Of a DNA stretch of 64,000 bases, positions 33,333-41,661 are shown piece after piece. The stretch's first letter is position 1. Every line of letters starts with the position of its first letter. The stretch spans positions 248,001-312,000 of the forward strand of contig CANMFL010000002.1 in assembly GCA_947497185.1 (NCBI GenBank), given 5' to 3'. The DNA is from an uncultured Paracoccaceae bacterium. Its GTDB lineage: Bacteria > Pseudomonadota > Alphaproteobacteria > Rhodobacterales > Rhodobacteraceae. The position numbers and the translations under genes are program-made. Under the pieces are notes generated by a model. The model was given only the letters and a program-made list of their open reading frames with translations. It was not told the origin of the DNA and made no database searches.

Positions 33333-36300
33333 GCACACGTTTAGCGTCCAAAGGCCGTCTTGTTGATACCTCCAAGGCGATATCATTTTCGTTTAATGGC
33401 AAGAACTTACGCGGCTATGCAGGCGACACGCTTGCCTCTGCGCTGCTGGCCAACGACCAGATGTTGGTCGGGCGGTCGTTTAAATATCACCGCCCGCGCG
33501 GCATCGTCTCAGCAGGGCCGGAAGAGCCAAATGCGCTGATGAACATGGGCGAAGGCGCGTTTTTTGAACCCAACCAACGGGCGACAACAACGCTATTGTT
33601 TGATGGTTTAAAGGCCGAGTCGCAAAATCACTGGCCGTCGCTGGAATTCGACGTCGGGGCGATCAATTCCAAGCTGTCGCGCTTCTTGCCCGCTGGTTTT
33701 TACTACAAAATGTTCATCTATCCGCGGCCATTCTGGAAACACGTCTACGAGCCGATCATCCGCAAATCTGCGGGTCTCGGCAAAGCACCCATCGGGCGCG
33801 ACGGCGACACCTACGAACATTTCCACGCGCATGTGGATGTGATGGTCGTCGGTGGCGGAATTGCGGGGCTTTCCAGTGCTTTAGCGGCTGCTAGGGCTGG
33901 CGCGCGAGTGCTGCTGACAGAGCAAACCGCCGCGTGGGGCGGCCGCGCAGCCGTAGACGAACCACAAATCGACGGCATGAAAGCCACCGCTTGGATCGAC
34001 CAAACTGTCGCGGAATTGGCGGCGATGAAAAACGTCACAATGCGCCTGAATTGCATGGGCGCTGGCGTCTACGATCACGGCTATATTCTCGCTTATGAGC
34101 AGTTGAACGAGGGCGGCACCGATGCGCCGCGTCACCGTCTGTGGCGTGTCCGTGCGAAACAGGTAATCACCGCAACGGGTGCGATTGAACGGCCTTTGTC
34201 GTTCTCTGGCAATGACTTACCGGGCGTTCTTCTTGCGGCGGCTGTGCGCGATTACGTGGTGAATTTCGGTGTATCCATCGGGGACCGCACCGTGGTTGTG
34301 ACCAACAACGACGACGCCTACCGCACGGCGCTTGTGTTGAAAAAAGCAGGGCTTTCGGTGCCCGCGATCATCGACGCACGGCCCGACGCAGACGGCCCAT
34401 TGGCCAAAGCGGCACGCGATGCCGGCATTCGTGTGGAAACTGGTAAGGGCATCGCAGAGGTCAAAGGCGGCAAGCGTGTCACCGCCGTCACGATCTGCGG
34501 CCAAGCAGGTGAAGGCGCTGTCGTCGAGACGATCGAATGCGATTGCGTCGCGATGTCCGGCGGCTGGTCGCCGGTTGTGCATCTGTGGTCCCATTGCGGC
34601 GGAAAACTGAACTGGGACGCCGATCAGGCGATGTTCAGACCGGATGAACAACGCCCGCCAACCGACGGAAATGGTTCAGGTTTTGTGATTCCTGCAGGGA
34701 TCGCAAACGGGCATTTGTTCACGACTGACGTTTTGACCAATGGCTTCGCCGCTGGACAGACTGCGGCCACGGCTGCGGGGGCCAAAGGCAAAGTCGGAAA
34801 AGGACCCGAAGGCTACGACGAGGCGCAAGAACCTATCGTGCCAGTCTGGCTAATGCCGCAGGGTGCAAGTCACGAATTGCGCTCCAAAGCGTGGCTCGAT
34901 TTCCAGAACGATGTGAAAGTGTCGGACGTGCAACTGGCCGCACAAGAAGGTTTCGAGAGCGTTGAGCACACCAAACGTTATACCACGTTGGGTATGGCGA
35001 CGGATCAAGGTAAGTTGAGCAATATCAACGGATTGGCGGTTCTTTCTAAAGCGCTGAATGCCGATATTCCTGACGTGGGCACGACGACTTTCCGTCCACC
35101 TTACACGCCGATTTCCATGGGCGCGATCACGGGCGCGGCCCGCGATGAATTGTTCCAACCGATCCGCAAAACGCCGATGTACGATTGGCATGCAGAGAAC
35201 GGTGCGGATTTTGAACCTGTCGGCCAATGGCGGCGGCCCTATGCCTATATTCGCGGTGACGAGACGGTGCATGACGCGGTCAATCGCGAGGTCACGCAGA
35301 CCCGAGATAGCCTTGGGCTGTTGGATGCGTCGACGCTGGGTAAGATCGTTGTTAGCGGGCCGGACGCGGGCCAATTCCTTGATATGATGTACACAAATCT
35401 GATGTCGTCGCTGCCTGTGGGCAAATGTCGCTATGGTCTGATGTGTACTGAAAACGGGTTTTTGATGGACGACGGCGTGGTTGCGCGGATCGACGATCAG
35501 ACATGGCTATGCCACACGACGACGGGCGGGGCTGACAGCATCCATGCGTGGATGGAGGACTGGTTGCAGTGCGAGTGGTGGGATTGGAAGGTTTACGTGT
35601 CCAATGTGACCGAGCAATTTGCGCAGGTCGCCGTGGTCGGACCAAATGCCCGCAAGGTGCTGGAAAAGCTGGGCGGCATGGACGTGTCCAAGGACGCGCT
35701 GCCGTTTATGCAATGGCGCGACGGCACGCTGGGCGACTTTAAGGTCCGCGTCTATCGTATTAGTTTCTCAGGAGAATTGTCTTACGAGGTCGCCGTGGAT
35801 GCGGGGCAGGGTCGCGCGTTCTGGGATGCGCTTTTGGACGCTGGCGCAGAGTTCGACGTGATGCCCTACGGCACAGAAGCGTTGCACATCATGCGGGCCG
35901 AAAAGGGCTTTATCATGATCGGCGACGAGACCGACGGTACGGTGATCCCGCAGGATCTCAACATGCAGTGGGCGTTGTCGAAAAAGAAGGCTGACTACCT
36001 TGGCAAACGCGCACAGGAACGGTCGCACATGGCTGATCCGAACCGCTGGAAGCTGGTCGGGCTGGAAACACTGGACGGATCAGTGCTGCCGGATGGGGCT
36101 TATGCGATTGCAGACAGCATCAATGAAAACGGACAGGAAAATACAGAAGGTCGTGTAACATCAACGTATTACTCGCCTACGTTAAAGCGCGGGATTGCGA
36201 TGGGTTTGGTGCATAAAGGACCGGACCGGATGGGTGATACGCTACGGTTCACCAATATCGGCGGCGAGCCGATTGAAGCTAAAATCGTCGATCAGGTGTT

Positions 36301-36334
36301 CTATGACAAAGCAGGGGAAAAGCAGGATGTCTAA
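33329..36334 (+). CDS. soxA: Sarcosine oxidase subunit alpha
   Basis: The alpha subunit binds NAD and, with tetrahydrofolate, captures the one-carbon unit as methylene-THF. The 1001-aa protein starts with a ferredoxin-like region (ISFSFNGKNLRGYAGDTLA). An FAD/NAD domain has VVGGGIAGLSSALAAARAG from about residue 173, and from about 617 it is a GcvT-like aminomethyltransferase domain, with SGELSYEVAVDAGQG and EKGFIMIGDETDGT. The start at 33329, overlapping soxD by 4 bp, is chosen over 33185, which lies inside soxD. Confidence 0.96.
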   Translation: MSTRLASKGRLVDTSKAISFSFNGKNLRGYAGDTLASALLANDQMLVGRSFKYHRPRGIVSAGPEEPNALMNMGEGAFFEPNQRATTTLLFDGLKAESQNHWPSLEFDVGAINSKLSRFLPAGFYYKMFIYPRPFWKHVYEPIIRKSAGLGKAPIGRDGDTYEHFHAHVDVMVVGGGIAGLSSALAAARAGARVLLTEQTAAWGGRAAVDEPQIDGMKATAWIDQTVAELAAMKNVTMRLNCMGAGVYDHGYILAYEQLNEGGTDAPRHRLWRVRAKQVITATGAIERPLSFSGNDLPGVLLAAAVRDYVVNFGVSIGDRTVVVTNNDDAYRTALVLKKAGLSVPAIIDARPDADGPLAKAARDAGIRVETGKGIAEVKGGKRVTAVTICGQAGEGAVVETIECDCVAMSGGWSPVVHLWSHCGGKLNWDADQAMFRPDEQRPPTDGNGSGFVIPAGIANGHLFTTDVLTNGFAAGQTAATAAGAKGKVGKGPEGYDEAQEPIVPVWLMPQGASHELRSKAWLDFQNDVKVSDVQLAAQEGFESVEHTKRYTTLGMATDQGKLSNINGLAVLSKALNADIPDVGTTTFRPPYTPISMGAITGAARDELFQPIRKTPMYDWHAENGADFEPVGQWRRPYAYIRGDETVHDAVNREVTQTRDSLGLLDASTLGKIVVSGPDAGQFLDMMYTNLMSSLPVGKCRYGLMCTENGFLMDDGVVARIDDQTWLCHTTTGGADSIHAWMEDWLQCEWWDWKVYVSNVTEQFAQVAVVGPNARKVLEKLGGMDVSKDALPFMQWRDGTLGDFKVRVYRISFSGELSYEVAVDAGQGRAFWDALLDAGAEFDVMPYGTEALHIMRAEKGFIMIGDETDGTVIPQDLNMQWALSKKKADYLGKRAQERSHMADPNRWKLVGLETLDGSVLPDGAYAIADSINENGQENTEGRVTSTYYSPTLKRGIAMGLVHKGPDRMGDTLRFTNIGGEPIEAKIVDQVFYDKAGEKQDV

Positions 36335-36893
36335 TGCAATCAGTGCTTTAGAGGGCCGTGCAGTGGCTGGCGACGTGACAGTGACAGACATGGGACTGCA
36401 AGGGATGATTTCCCTGCGCGGTGATCTGTCGGACAAAGCGTTAACCAAAGTTTGCAAATCGGTGACAGGTGCGGACGCGCCGAAACCGCTGCAAATGTCG
36501 GTCGCGGGGGCGAGTGGTTTTGGCTGGATGTCACCGGACGAGGCGTTGCTATTGGTGCCGTATAATGTCGTACGTGACGGATTAGCTTCGATCAATAACG
36601 CATTGTCAGGGCAGCATTTTCTGGCATCCAACGTATCCGATGCGCGGGCGCATATTGTCGTTTCAGGTGCCTATGCTGACGAGGTGATCGCCAAGGTTTC
36701 ACCTGTTGATATGCACCCCGATAGCTTTGCCATTGGTGATTTCCGTCGGTCGCATCTGGGTCAGGTCGCTGCTGCATTTTGGAAATCGGATGCAAACACG
36801 TTCCATGTGATCTGTTTCCGCTCTGTCGCGGATTACGTGTTCGACCTTTTGGCCGCATCAGCCAAGGCCGGACCCGTTGGATATACCAGCTAA
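36327..36893 (+). CDS. soxG: Sarcosine oxidase subunit gamma
   Basis: The gamma subunit completes the sarcosine oxidase heterotetramer and resembles the GcvT fold without catalytic residues. The 188-aa protein includes GFGWMSPDEALLLV, SDARAHIVVSG, and HLGQVAAAFWKSDANTFHVI with FRSVADYVFDLL near the end. The start at 36327 overlaps the soxA end by 8 bp; an ATG at 36303 is also possible. It closes the soxDAG unit. Confidence 0.92.
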   Translation: MSNAISALEGRAVAGDVTVTDMGLQGMISLRGDLSDKALTKVCKSVTGADAPKPLQMSVAGASGFGWMSPDEALLLVPYNVVRDGLASINNALSGQHFLASNVSDARAHIVVSGAYADEVIAKVSPVDMHPDSFAIGDFRRSHLGQVAAAFWKSDANTFHVICFRSVADYVFDLLAASAKAGPVGYTS

Positions 36894-36906
36894 GTTTTGC
36901 AACATT

Positions 36907-36957
36907 CCCGTCTGACGGGTTGACGTCGGGCTAATTTGGGCTTTGTTACGGGGTAAC
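36907..36957 (+). promoter_or_regulatory. Candidate sodB control region with two palindromes
   Basis: The 91-bp gap before sodB holds CCCGTC-T-GACGGG (36907-36919, perfect 6-1-6), then TTGACG (36920-36925, a good -35) and GTTAC-GGG-GTAAC (36945-36957, perfect 5-3-5). The second palindrome falls where a -10 would be, 17 bp on from the -35 at TTGTTA, as expected for a repressor site. The -10 itself is poor. Confidence 0.4.
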
Positions 36958-36984
36958 GAAACTCTAGCTAAATGAGGCTCACCT

Positions 36985-37584
36985 ATGGCTTTCGAACTTC
37001 CTGATCTTCCTTATGCACACGACGCGCTGGCTGACCTTGGCATGTCCAAAGAGACGCTTGAGTACCACCACGACCTGCACCACAACGCTTATGTCACCAA
37101 TGGTAACAAGGCGATTGAGGGCACAGAATGGGCTGATAAATCTCTCGAAGAGATCATCAAAGGCACATACGACGCCAACGCAGTTGCCCAAAACGGCATC
37201 TTCAACAACATCTCGCAGCTTTGGAACCACAACCAGTTCTGGGAAATGATGGGCCCTGGCAAATCCGCCATGCCATCCGAATTGGAAGCGGCGATCAAAG
37301 ACAGCTTTGGCTCCGTTGATAAGTTCAAAGAAGACTTTTCCGCAGCTGGCGCTGGCCAGTTTGGGTCTGGTTGGGCTTGGTTGGTTAAAGACGCTGACGG
37401 CGGCCTGAAAATCACCAAAACTGAAAACGGTGTGAACCCGCTTTGCTTTAACCAAACAGCGCTTTTGGGCTGTGATGTGTGGGAACATTCTTACTACATC
37501 GACTTCCGCAACGCGCGTCCGAAGTACCTGACAAACTTCCTTGATAACCTCGTGAACTGGGAAAACGTCGCATCGCGCATGTGA
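36985..37584 (+). CDS. sodB: Superoxide dismutase, Fe type
   Basis: The enzyme converts superoxide to oxygen and hydrogen peroxide in the cytoplasm. The 199-aa protein has metal ligands His28 (LEYHHDLHHNAYV), His82 (QLWNHNQFW), Asp164 and His168 (CDVWEHSYYIDF). Gln78 occupies the position of Gln69 in E. coli SodB, and the Mn-type Gln is absent, which favours iron. A terminator follows at 37607. Being next to the hydrogen-peroxide-producing sarcosine oxidase may be useful, but there is no operon link. Confidence 0.95.
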   Translation: MAFELPDLPYAHDALADLGMSKETLEYHHDLHHNAYVTNGNKAIEGTEWADKSLEEIIKGTYDANAVAQNGIFNNISQLWNHNQFWEMMGPGKSAMPSELEAAIKDSFGSVDKFKEDFSAAGAGQFGSGWAWLVKDADGGLKITKTENGVNPLCFNQTALLGCDVWEHSYYIDFRNARPKYLTNFLDNLVNWENVASRM

Positions 37585-37606
37585 TTTGATCTCTGAGACC
37601 GAAAAG

Positions 37607-37638
37607 AACCCGTCGCATTCTGTGCGGCGGGTTTTTTT
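37607..37638 (+). terminator. Rho-independent terminator after sodB
   Basis: AACCCGTCGCA (37607-37617) pairs with TGCGGCGGGTT (37623-37633) with one G-T pair and a 5-nt loop, followed by seven T residues. It lies 23 bp after the sodB stop. Confidence 0.88.
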
Positions 37639-37696
37639 GTGGAACGGAACGGGGGCCTATGGGTTTGTTAAGCAACGCAACTGATAGGAGCATCCC

Positions 37697-37867
37697 ATGT
37701 CCGACCAGAAAAAACCAAACGAGACCAATGACGACGACAAGCACAAAGAGAACGGCAAGCCGGGTGCCTTTGGCAATGAAGACGACGCGCCTGCGGGGAC
37801 GTCAGGCGTCAGCGGAACGCGGCGCGGTCCAGAGCGGATCAATCCCAGTGAGGATGTTGATAAGTAG
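37697..37867 (+). CDS. 56-aa hydrophilic disordered protein
   Basis: ATG at 37697 follows AGGAG (37686-37690) at 6-bp spacing and opens a 56-codon frame to TAG at 37865-37867. The product is very hydrophilic (Lys/Asp/Glu/Asn/Gly), with no hydrophobic core or cysteine, and includes ETNDDDKHKENGKPG and GTRRGPERINPSEDVDK, so it is predicted to be unfolded alone. It has flanking terminators at 37607 and 37878, which marks it as a single transcription unit. No family recognised; a stress-protein-like role is only a guess. Confidence 0.6.
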   Translation: MSDQKKPNETNDDDKHKENGKPGAFGNEDDAPAGTSGVSGTRRGPERINPSEDVDK

Positions 37868-37877
37868 TTAAGATTTC

Positions 37878-37912
37878 AGCCGACACCCGTATTTTTCGGG
37901 TGTCGGCTTTTT
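37878..37912 (+). terminator. Rho-independent terminator after the 56-aa gene
   Basis: AGCCGACACCCG (37878-37889) and CGGGTGTCGGCT (37897-37908) pair perfectly over 12 bp around a TATTTTT loop and are followed by T residues. It also separates the unit from the LOG gene on the other strand. Confidence 0.9.
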
Positions 37913-37930
37913 CATTTGTACCGATCTGCG

Positions 37931-38488
37931 TTAGGCGAGCGCTGTGCGCAGATTGGTTTCTAGTGTGTCCACATCATCTACGAATGTAATGAAATCCAGT
38001 AGGGACGCCTCGGCAAATCCTTGGCCCACGATATTGTCCATCAGTACTTTAAGAGGGTCCCAAAAGCCGTTGATATTTAACAGATAAATCGGTTTGCCAT
38101 GCAGGTCAAGTTGCCGCCATGTCAGGGCTTCGAAAAACTCGTCCAGCGATCCAGCGCCACCCGGTAGCACCACCACCGCGTCGCAGTTCATGAACATCAC
38201 CTTTTTGCGCTCGTGCATGGTTTCGGTGATGATGAATGTGTCGAGGTCGCGTTTGCCGACTTCCCAGTCCAGCAGATGTGTCGGGATCACGCCAAAGGTC
38301 CGTCCGCCAGCAATCTGCGTTGCATTGGCGACGCGCCCCATCAGACCCACATCACCCGCACCGTAAACCAAGCGCCAGTCGTTCGCCGCGAGCATTGTGC
38401 CTGTGGCTTCGGCTGCTGTGGCATAGGCCGGATCTGTGCCATCGCGCGAGCCGCAATAGACGCATACTGAGTTTGTTTTTGCTGTCAT
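37931..38488 (-). CDS. LOG-family protein (cytokinin riboside 5'-monophosphate phosphoribohydrolase-like)
   Basis: LOG proteins split nucleoside 5'-monophosphates into base and ribose 5-phosphate. The 185-aa protein has VYCGSRDG, GAGDVGLMG, MHERK with Arg94 and Lys95, and the signature PGGAGSLDE (109-117) in place of the usual PGGxGTxxE, a conservative Thr-to-Ser change. NINGFWDPL is also typical. It is monocistronic and divergent from the LysM gene. The physiological substrate in bacteria is usually AMP-like nucleotides; not shown here. Confidence 0.9.
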   Translation of the reverse strand: MTAKTNSVCVYCGSRDGTDPAYATAAEATGTMLAANDWRLVYGAGDVGLMGRVANATQIAGGRTFGVIPTHLLDWEVGKRDLDTFIITETMHERKKVMFMNCDAVVVLPGGAGSLDEFFEALTWRQLDLHGKPIYLLNINGFWDPLKVLMDNIVGQGFAEASLLDFITFVDDVDTLETNLRTALA

Positions 38489-38636
38489 ATTTCTAACTTT
38501 CGTCGTGTCTTGCCATATTTGGGCCTTTGACCGCTCATAACTCTGTTGCTAGGCTCTCTCAACCAGTCAAACGCCGCCAGCCAACGTTCACTATCCGACG
38601 TTCTGGGGGGCGGGTGGCGCGAATAAGGACCATGCC

Positions 38637-39719
38637 GTGGCCAGACCATCTTCTAACGCATATGCAATCGCGGGCGGTGTTGCTGCTGCTCTTGCCATCG
38701 GTGCCGCCGCTGTGTGGTTCGGACCGCCAGTGCAAGACGCAGAGGTCGCGTCTGGGGCGGGGCCACAGGTGGCTGCTGTGACGACGCAAGATGCTGCCGC
38801 CGTCGACGCGCCAAAGGTGACGGTGACCCAAGGCTTGCCCACGATTGATACGTTCTACCGCAGTCCCGACGATACAACTGTGATCGCTGGCATAGCCGCA
38901 CCGGGGCAATCGGTGGCGATTATGCTGGGCGGTGACGTGGTGGAAACCGTGGTTGCGGGGGCGGATGGTGCTTTTGGGGCTGTGGTGGCTATCGCGGCCA
39001 GCGACCAGCCGCGCCGTGTTCAACTGATCGCTGATCCGGATGGGGCGGCTTTGGCCTCTGCCGAGAGTATCATCGTGCCGCCGAAAGAGATTGCTGTCGC
39101 GGATGATCCGGTGGCGGTGCCTGCTGCGGTGGACGACCTGACGGCACCTGCGGCCCCACCGACCTTGATCGCTGACGCCGATGGTGTCCGCATCTTGCAG
39201 GTCGAAACCCAATCGCCCGCGCAGCCGGACCTGACCGAGAACATCGGGCTGGATACGATCACCTATGATCCGAGCGGCGAAGTGCAACTGGCTGGGCGCG
39301 GCGCTGCGGCTGGCGGCTTTGTGCGGATTTATCTGGATAACGAGCCGATTACGGAATCCCGCATTTCCGGCGAGGGTGATTGGCGTAGTGATTTGCCGCA
39401 AGTTGATACGGGGCTTTACACGCTGCGTGTGGACGAGGTGGACGCCGACGGTGTTGTGCAGTCCCGTGTCGAGACGCCATTCAAGAAAGAAGAACCCGAA
39501 GAGGTCGCCGCGATCCTAGCCGAGGAAACCGCTGCCGAGGGCTTTGATATTGCCGTGAAAACTGTGCAGCCGGGTGCTACGCTTTGGGCGATTGCAGAGG
39601 AACAACTGGGCAGCGGTGTCTTGTATGTGTCTGTTTTCGAGGCAAACCGCGATTTGATCCGCGATCCTGATCTGATTTACCCCGGTCAAGTGTTTCGCAT
39701 CCCCGAGGCTGCGCAATAG
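38637..39719 (+). CDS. LysM-domain envelope protein
   Basis: A 360-aa protein starting at GTG with AAGGA upstream. It has an N-terminal membrane anchor or uncleaved signal (about residues 9-28) and long Ala/Val/Asp-rich stretches. Ig-like segments follow, around GRGAAAGGFVRIYLDNEPI and LYTLRVDEVDADG. A C-terminal LysM peptidoglycan-binding domain spans about 308-357 (VQPGATLWAIAEEQLGSG to YPGQVFRIP). This architecture is common in Rhodobacteraceae and suggests a periplasmic cell-wall-associated role. No catalytic domain is seen. Confidence 0.85.
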   Translation: MARPSSNAYAIAGGVAAALAIGAAAVWFGPPVQDAEVASGAGPQVAAVTTQDAAAVDAPKVTVTQGLPTIDTFYRSPDDTTVIAGIAAPGQSVAIMLGGDVVETVVAGADGAFGAVVAIAASDQPRRVQLIADPDGAALASAESIIVPPKEIAVADDPVAVPAAVDDLTAPAAPPTLIADADGVRILQVETQSPAQPDLTENIGLDTITYDPSGEVQLAGRGAAAGGFVRIYLDNEPITESRISGEGDWRSDLPQVDTGLYTLRVDEVDADGVVQSRVETPFKKEEPEEVAAILAEETAAEGFDIAVKTVQPGATLWAIAEEQLGSGVLYVSVFEANRDLIRDPDLIYPGQVFRIPEAAQ

Positions 39720-39774
39720 ACTGGTCATTTCCGGTGTGGCTGTTACATCAGTGGCCTAAGCGGAGAGACCGAAG

Positions 39775-41597
39775 ATGCGCCAACTGACCAAGACCGATGC
39801 CAACCTGAGTAACGCGAAAATTCAAGGCTGGAAGGTGATCAAACGGGTGATCCCGTATCTGTGGCCCGCCGGAAATACCAACGTCAAAGTCCGTGTTGTC
39901 GCCGCGATGGTGGCGCTGTTTGCGTCGCAGATCATCGCCGTGCTGACCCCGCAATTCTTTAGCCAAGCAGTAGATGTGATGGCCCCCGAGGGGGCTACGG
40001 CTGCGACCTATTTGGGGTTGGGCGCTGTTGGGCTGACGCTGGCTTACGGTATGTCGCGGCTGTTGTCGGTCGGGTTTCAGCAGCTACGCGATGTTATTTT
40101 TACGCGGGTGGGGCAACGGGCGCTGCGGCAGTTGGCGCTAGAGACCTTTACCCATATTCACCGTCTGTCGATGCGCTATCACATCACCCGCAAAACGGGC
40201 GGGCTGAGCCGGATCATTGAGCGCGGTGTCAAAGGCGTGGAATTCCTGCTGCGGTTCTTGCTGTTTTCCGTGGGCCCGCTGATCTTGCAATTGCTGATGA
40301 TCGCGGCGGTTTTGTTCTTTAGCTTTGATGTTTGGTATCTGGTGGTCGTGGCTGTCACGATTGGGCTTTATGTCTGGTTCACCTTTGCGGTGACCGAATG
40401 GCGCGTGAAAATCCGCAAGGAAATGAACGACCAAGACACGGACGCCAACCAAAAGGCGATTGATAGCCTGTTGAACTTTGAAACTGTCAAATACTTTGGC
40501 GCGGAAAAGTGGGAAGCAGACCGTTATGACGGTGCGATGCGCCAATATGCCGAGGCGGCTGTTAAGACGAATTACACGCTCGCGTTTTTGAACTTTGGCC
40601 AGTCCTTGATTATCACCTGCGGGTTAGTTGGCGTGATGGTCATGGCCGCGATTGGCGTTGAGAATGGCACGCTGACCGTCGGGGATTTTTTGTGCTGGTG
40701 AACGCCTATATGATCCAGATTACGATGCCGCTGAATTTCCTTGGCACGGTGTACCGCGAAATCCGTCAGGCCTTGATCGACATGGGTGATATGTTTGACC
40801 TGCTGGAACAACCCGCCGAGGTGAATGACAAGCCGGATGCAAAGCCGCTGGTTGTGACGGGCGGGGCGATTTCGTTGCACGACGTGGCCTTTGGCTACGA
40901 CGCCGCGCGGCCTATTTTGAAGGGCGTGAGCCTTGACGTGTTGCCCGGTCAGACGGTGGCGATTGTGGGTTCTAGCGGCTCCGGTAAATCCACCATCGGG
41001 CGGCTGTTGTTCCGGTTTTATGATGTGGTTGGTGGCGCGCTGACGATTGACGGCCAAGACGTGCGGGATGTGACGCAAGTCAGCCTGCATAGCCAGATCG
41101 GCGTGGTGCCGCAGGATACCGTTTTGTTCAACGATACAGTGCATTACAACATCGCATACGGGCGGCCTGATGCGTCCGAGGACGAGATCATTGCCGCTGC
41201 AAAAGCCGCGAAAATCCACGATTTCATCATGTCACTGCCCGAAGGCTACGCGACCCAAGTGGGCGAGCGCGGTTTGAAACTGTCGGGCGGTGAAAAGCAA
41301 CGGGTTGGCATCGCGCGGACCTTGCTTAAGAACCCGCCGATCCTGTTGCTGGACGAGGCCACGTCGGCGCTGGACACCCAGACCGAGATGGAAATTCAAG
41401 CGGAACTCAAGGCAATGGCGCAGGGCCGCACCGTGATTACAATCGCGCACCGTCTGTCCACGATTGCGGATGCAGATCAGATTGTGGTGCTTGAAAACGG
41501 TGTCATCGTCGAGCGCGGCACGCATGATGCGCTGCTCGCTGCGGATGGTCGTTACGCCCAATTGTGGAACCGTCAGGCCAACGACGAAACCGTCTAA
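39775..41597 (+). pseudogene. Atm1-type ABC exporter split by a frameshift at a T6G slippery site
   Basis: The first frame (39775-40701, 308 aa) is the membrane domain of an Atm1/HMT-like exporter and ends [11 protein letters not shown]. The second frame (from 40692, to 41597) resumes at [17 protein letters not shown] and contains the ATPase: Walker [18 protein letters not shown] and [11 protein letters not shown]. Homologues read GDFVLVNA across the junction as one chain of about 600 aa that exports glutathione-linked or heavy-metal compounds. The break falls on TTTTTTG (40686-40692). It may be a true mutation, a homopolymer sequencing error, or a -1 frameshift that yields the full protein. 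All other motifs are intact, so decay, if any, is recent. Confidence 0.85.
40686..40692 (+). promoter_or_regulatory. U UUU UUG slippery heptamer at the exporter frameshift
   Basis: In the first frame the codons are GAT TTT TTG, so the heptamer T TTT TTG has exactly the X XXY YYZ phase of -1 ribosomal slippage sites. Slipping back one base gives GAT TTT TTT GTG CTG GTG AAC, that is DFFVLVN, which joins the second frame. A stop (TGA, 40699-40701) follows in the original frame. Confidence 0.5.
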
Positions 41598-41661
41598 ACG
41601 CCGCTTGTGCCGCACCGCAGGATTGCTATGTGTGGCGCGTAGAAATTTAAGGTCTCCTGTC

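Noticed and set aside
37659..37871. A 70-codon frame overlapping the 56-aa gene
   Set aside because: The frame with AGGAG at correct spacing (37697-37867) has coherent hydrophilic composition; the other frame has no ribosome site.
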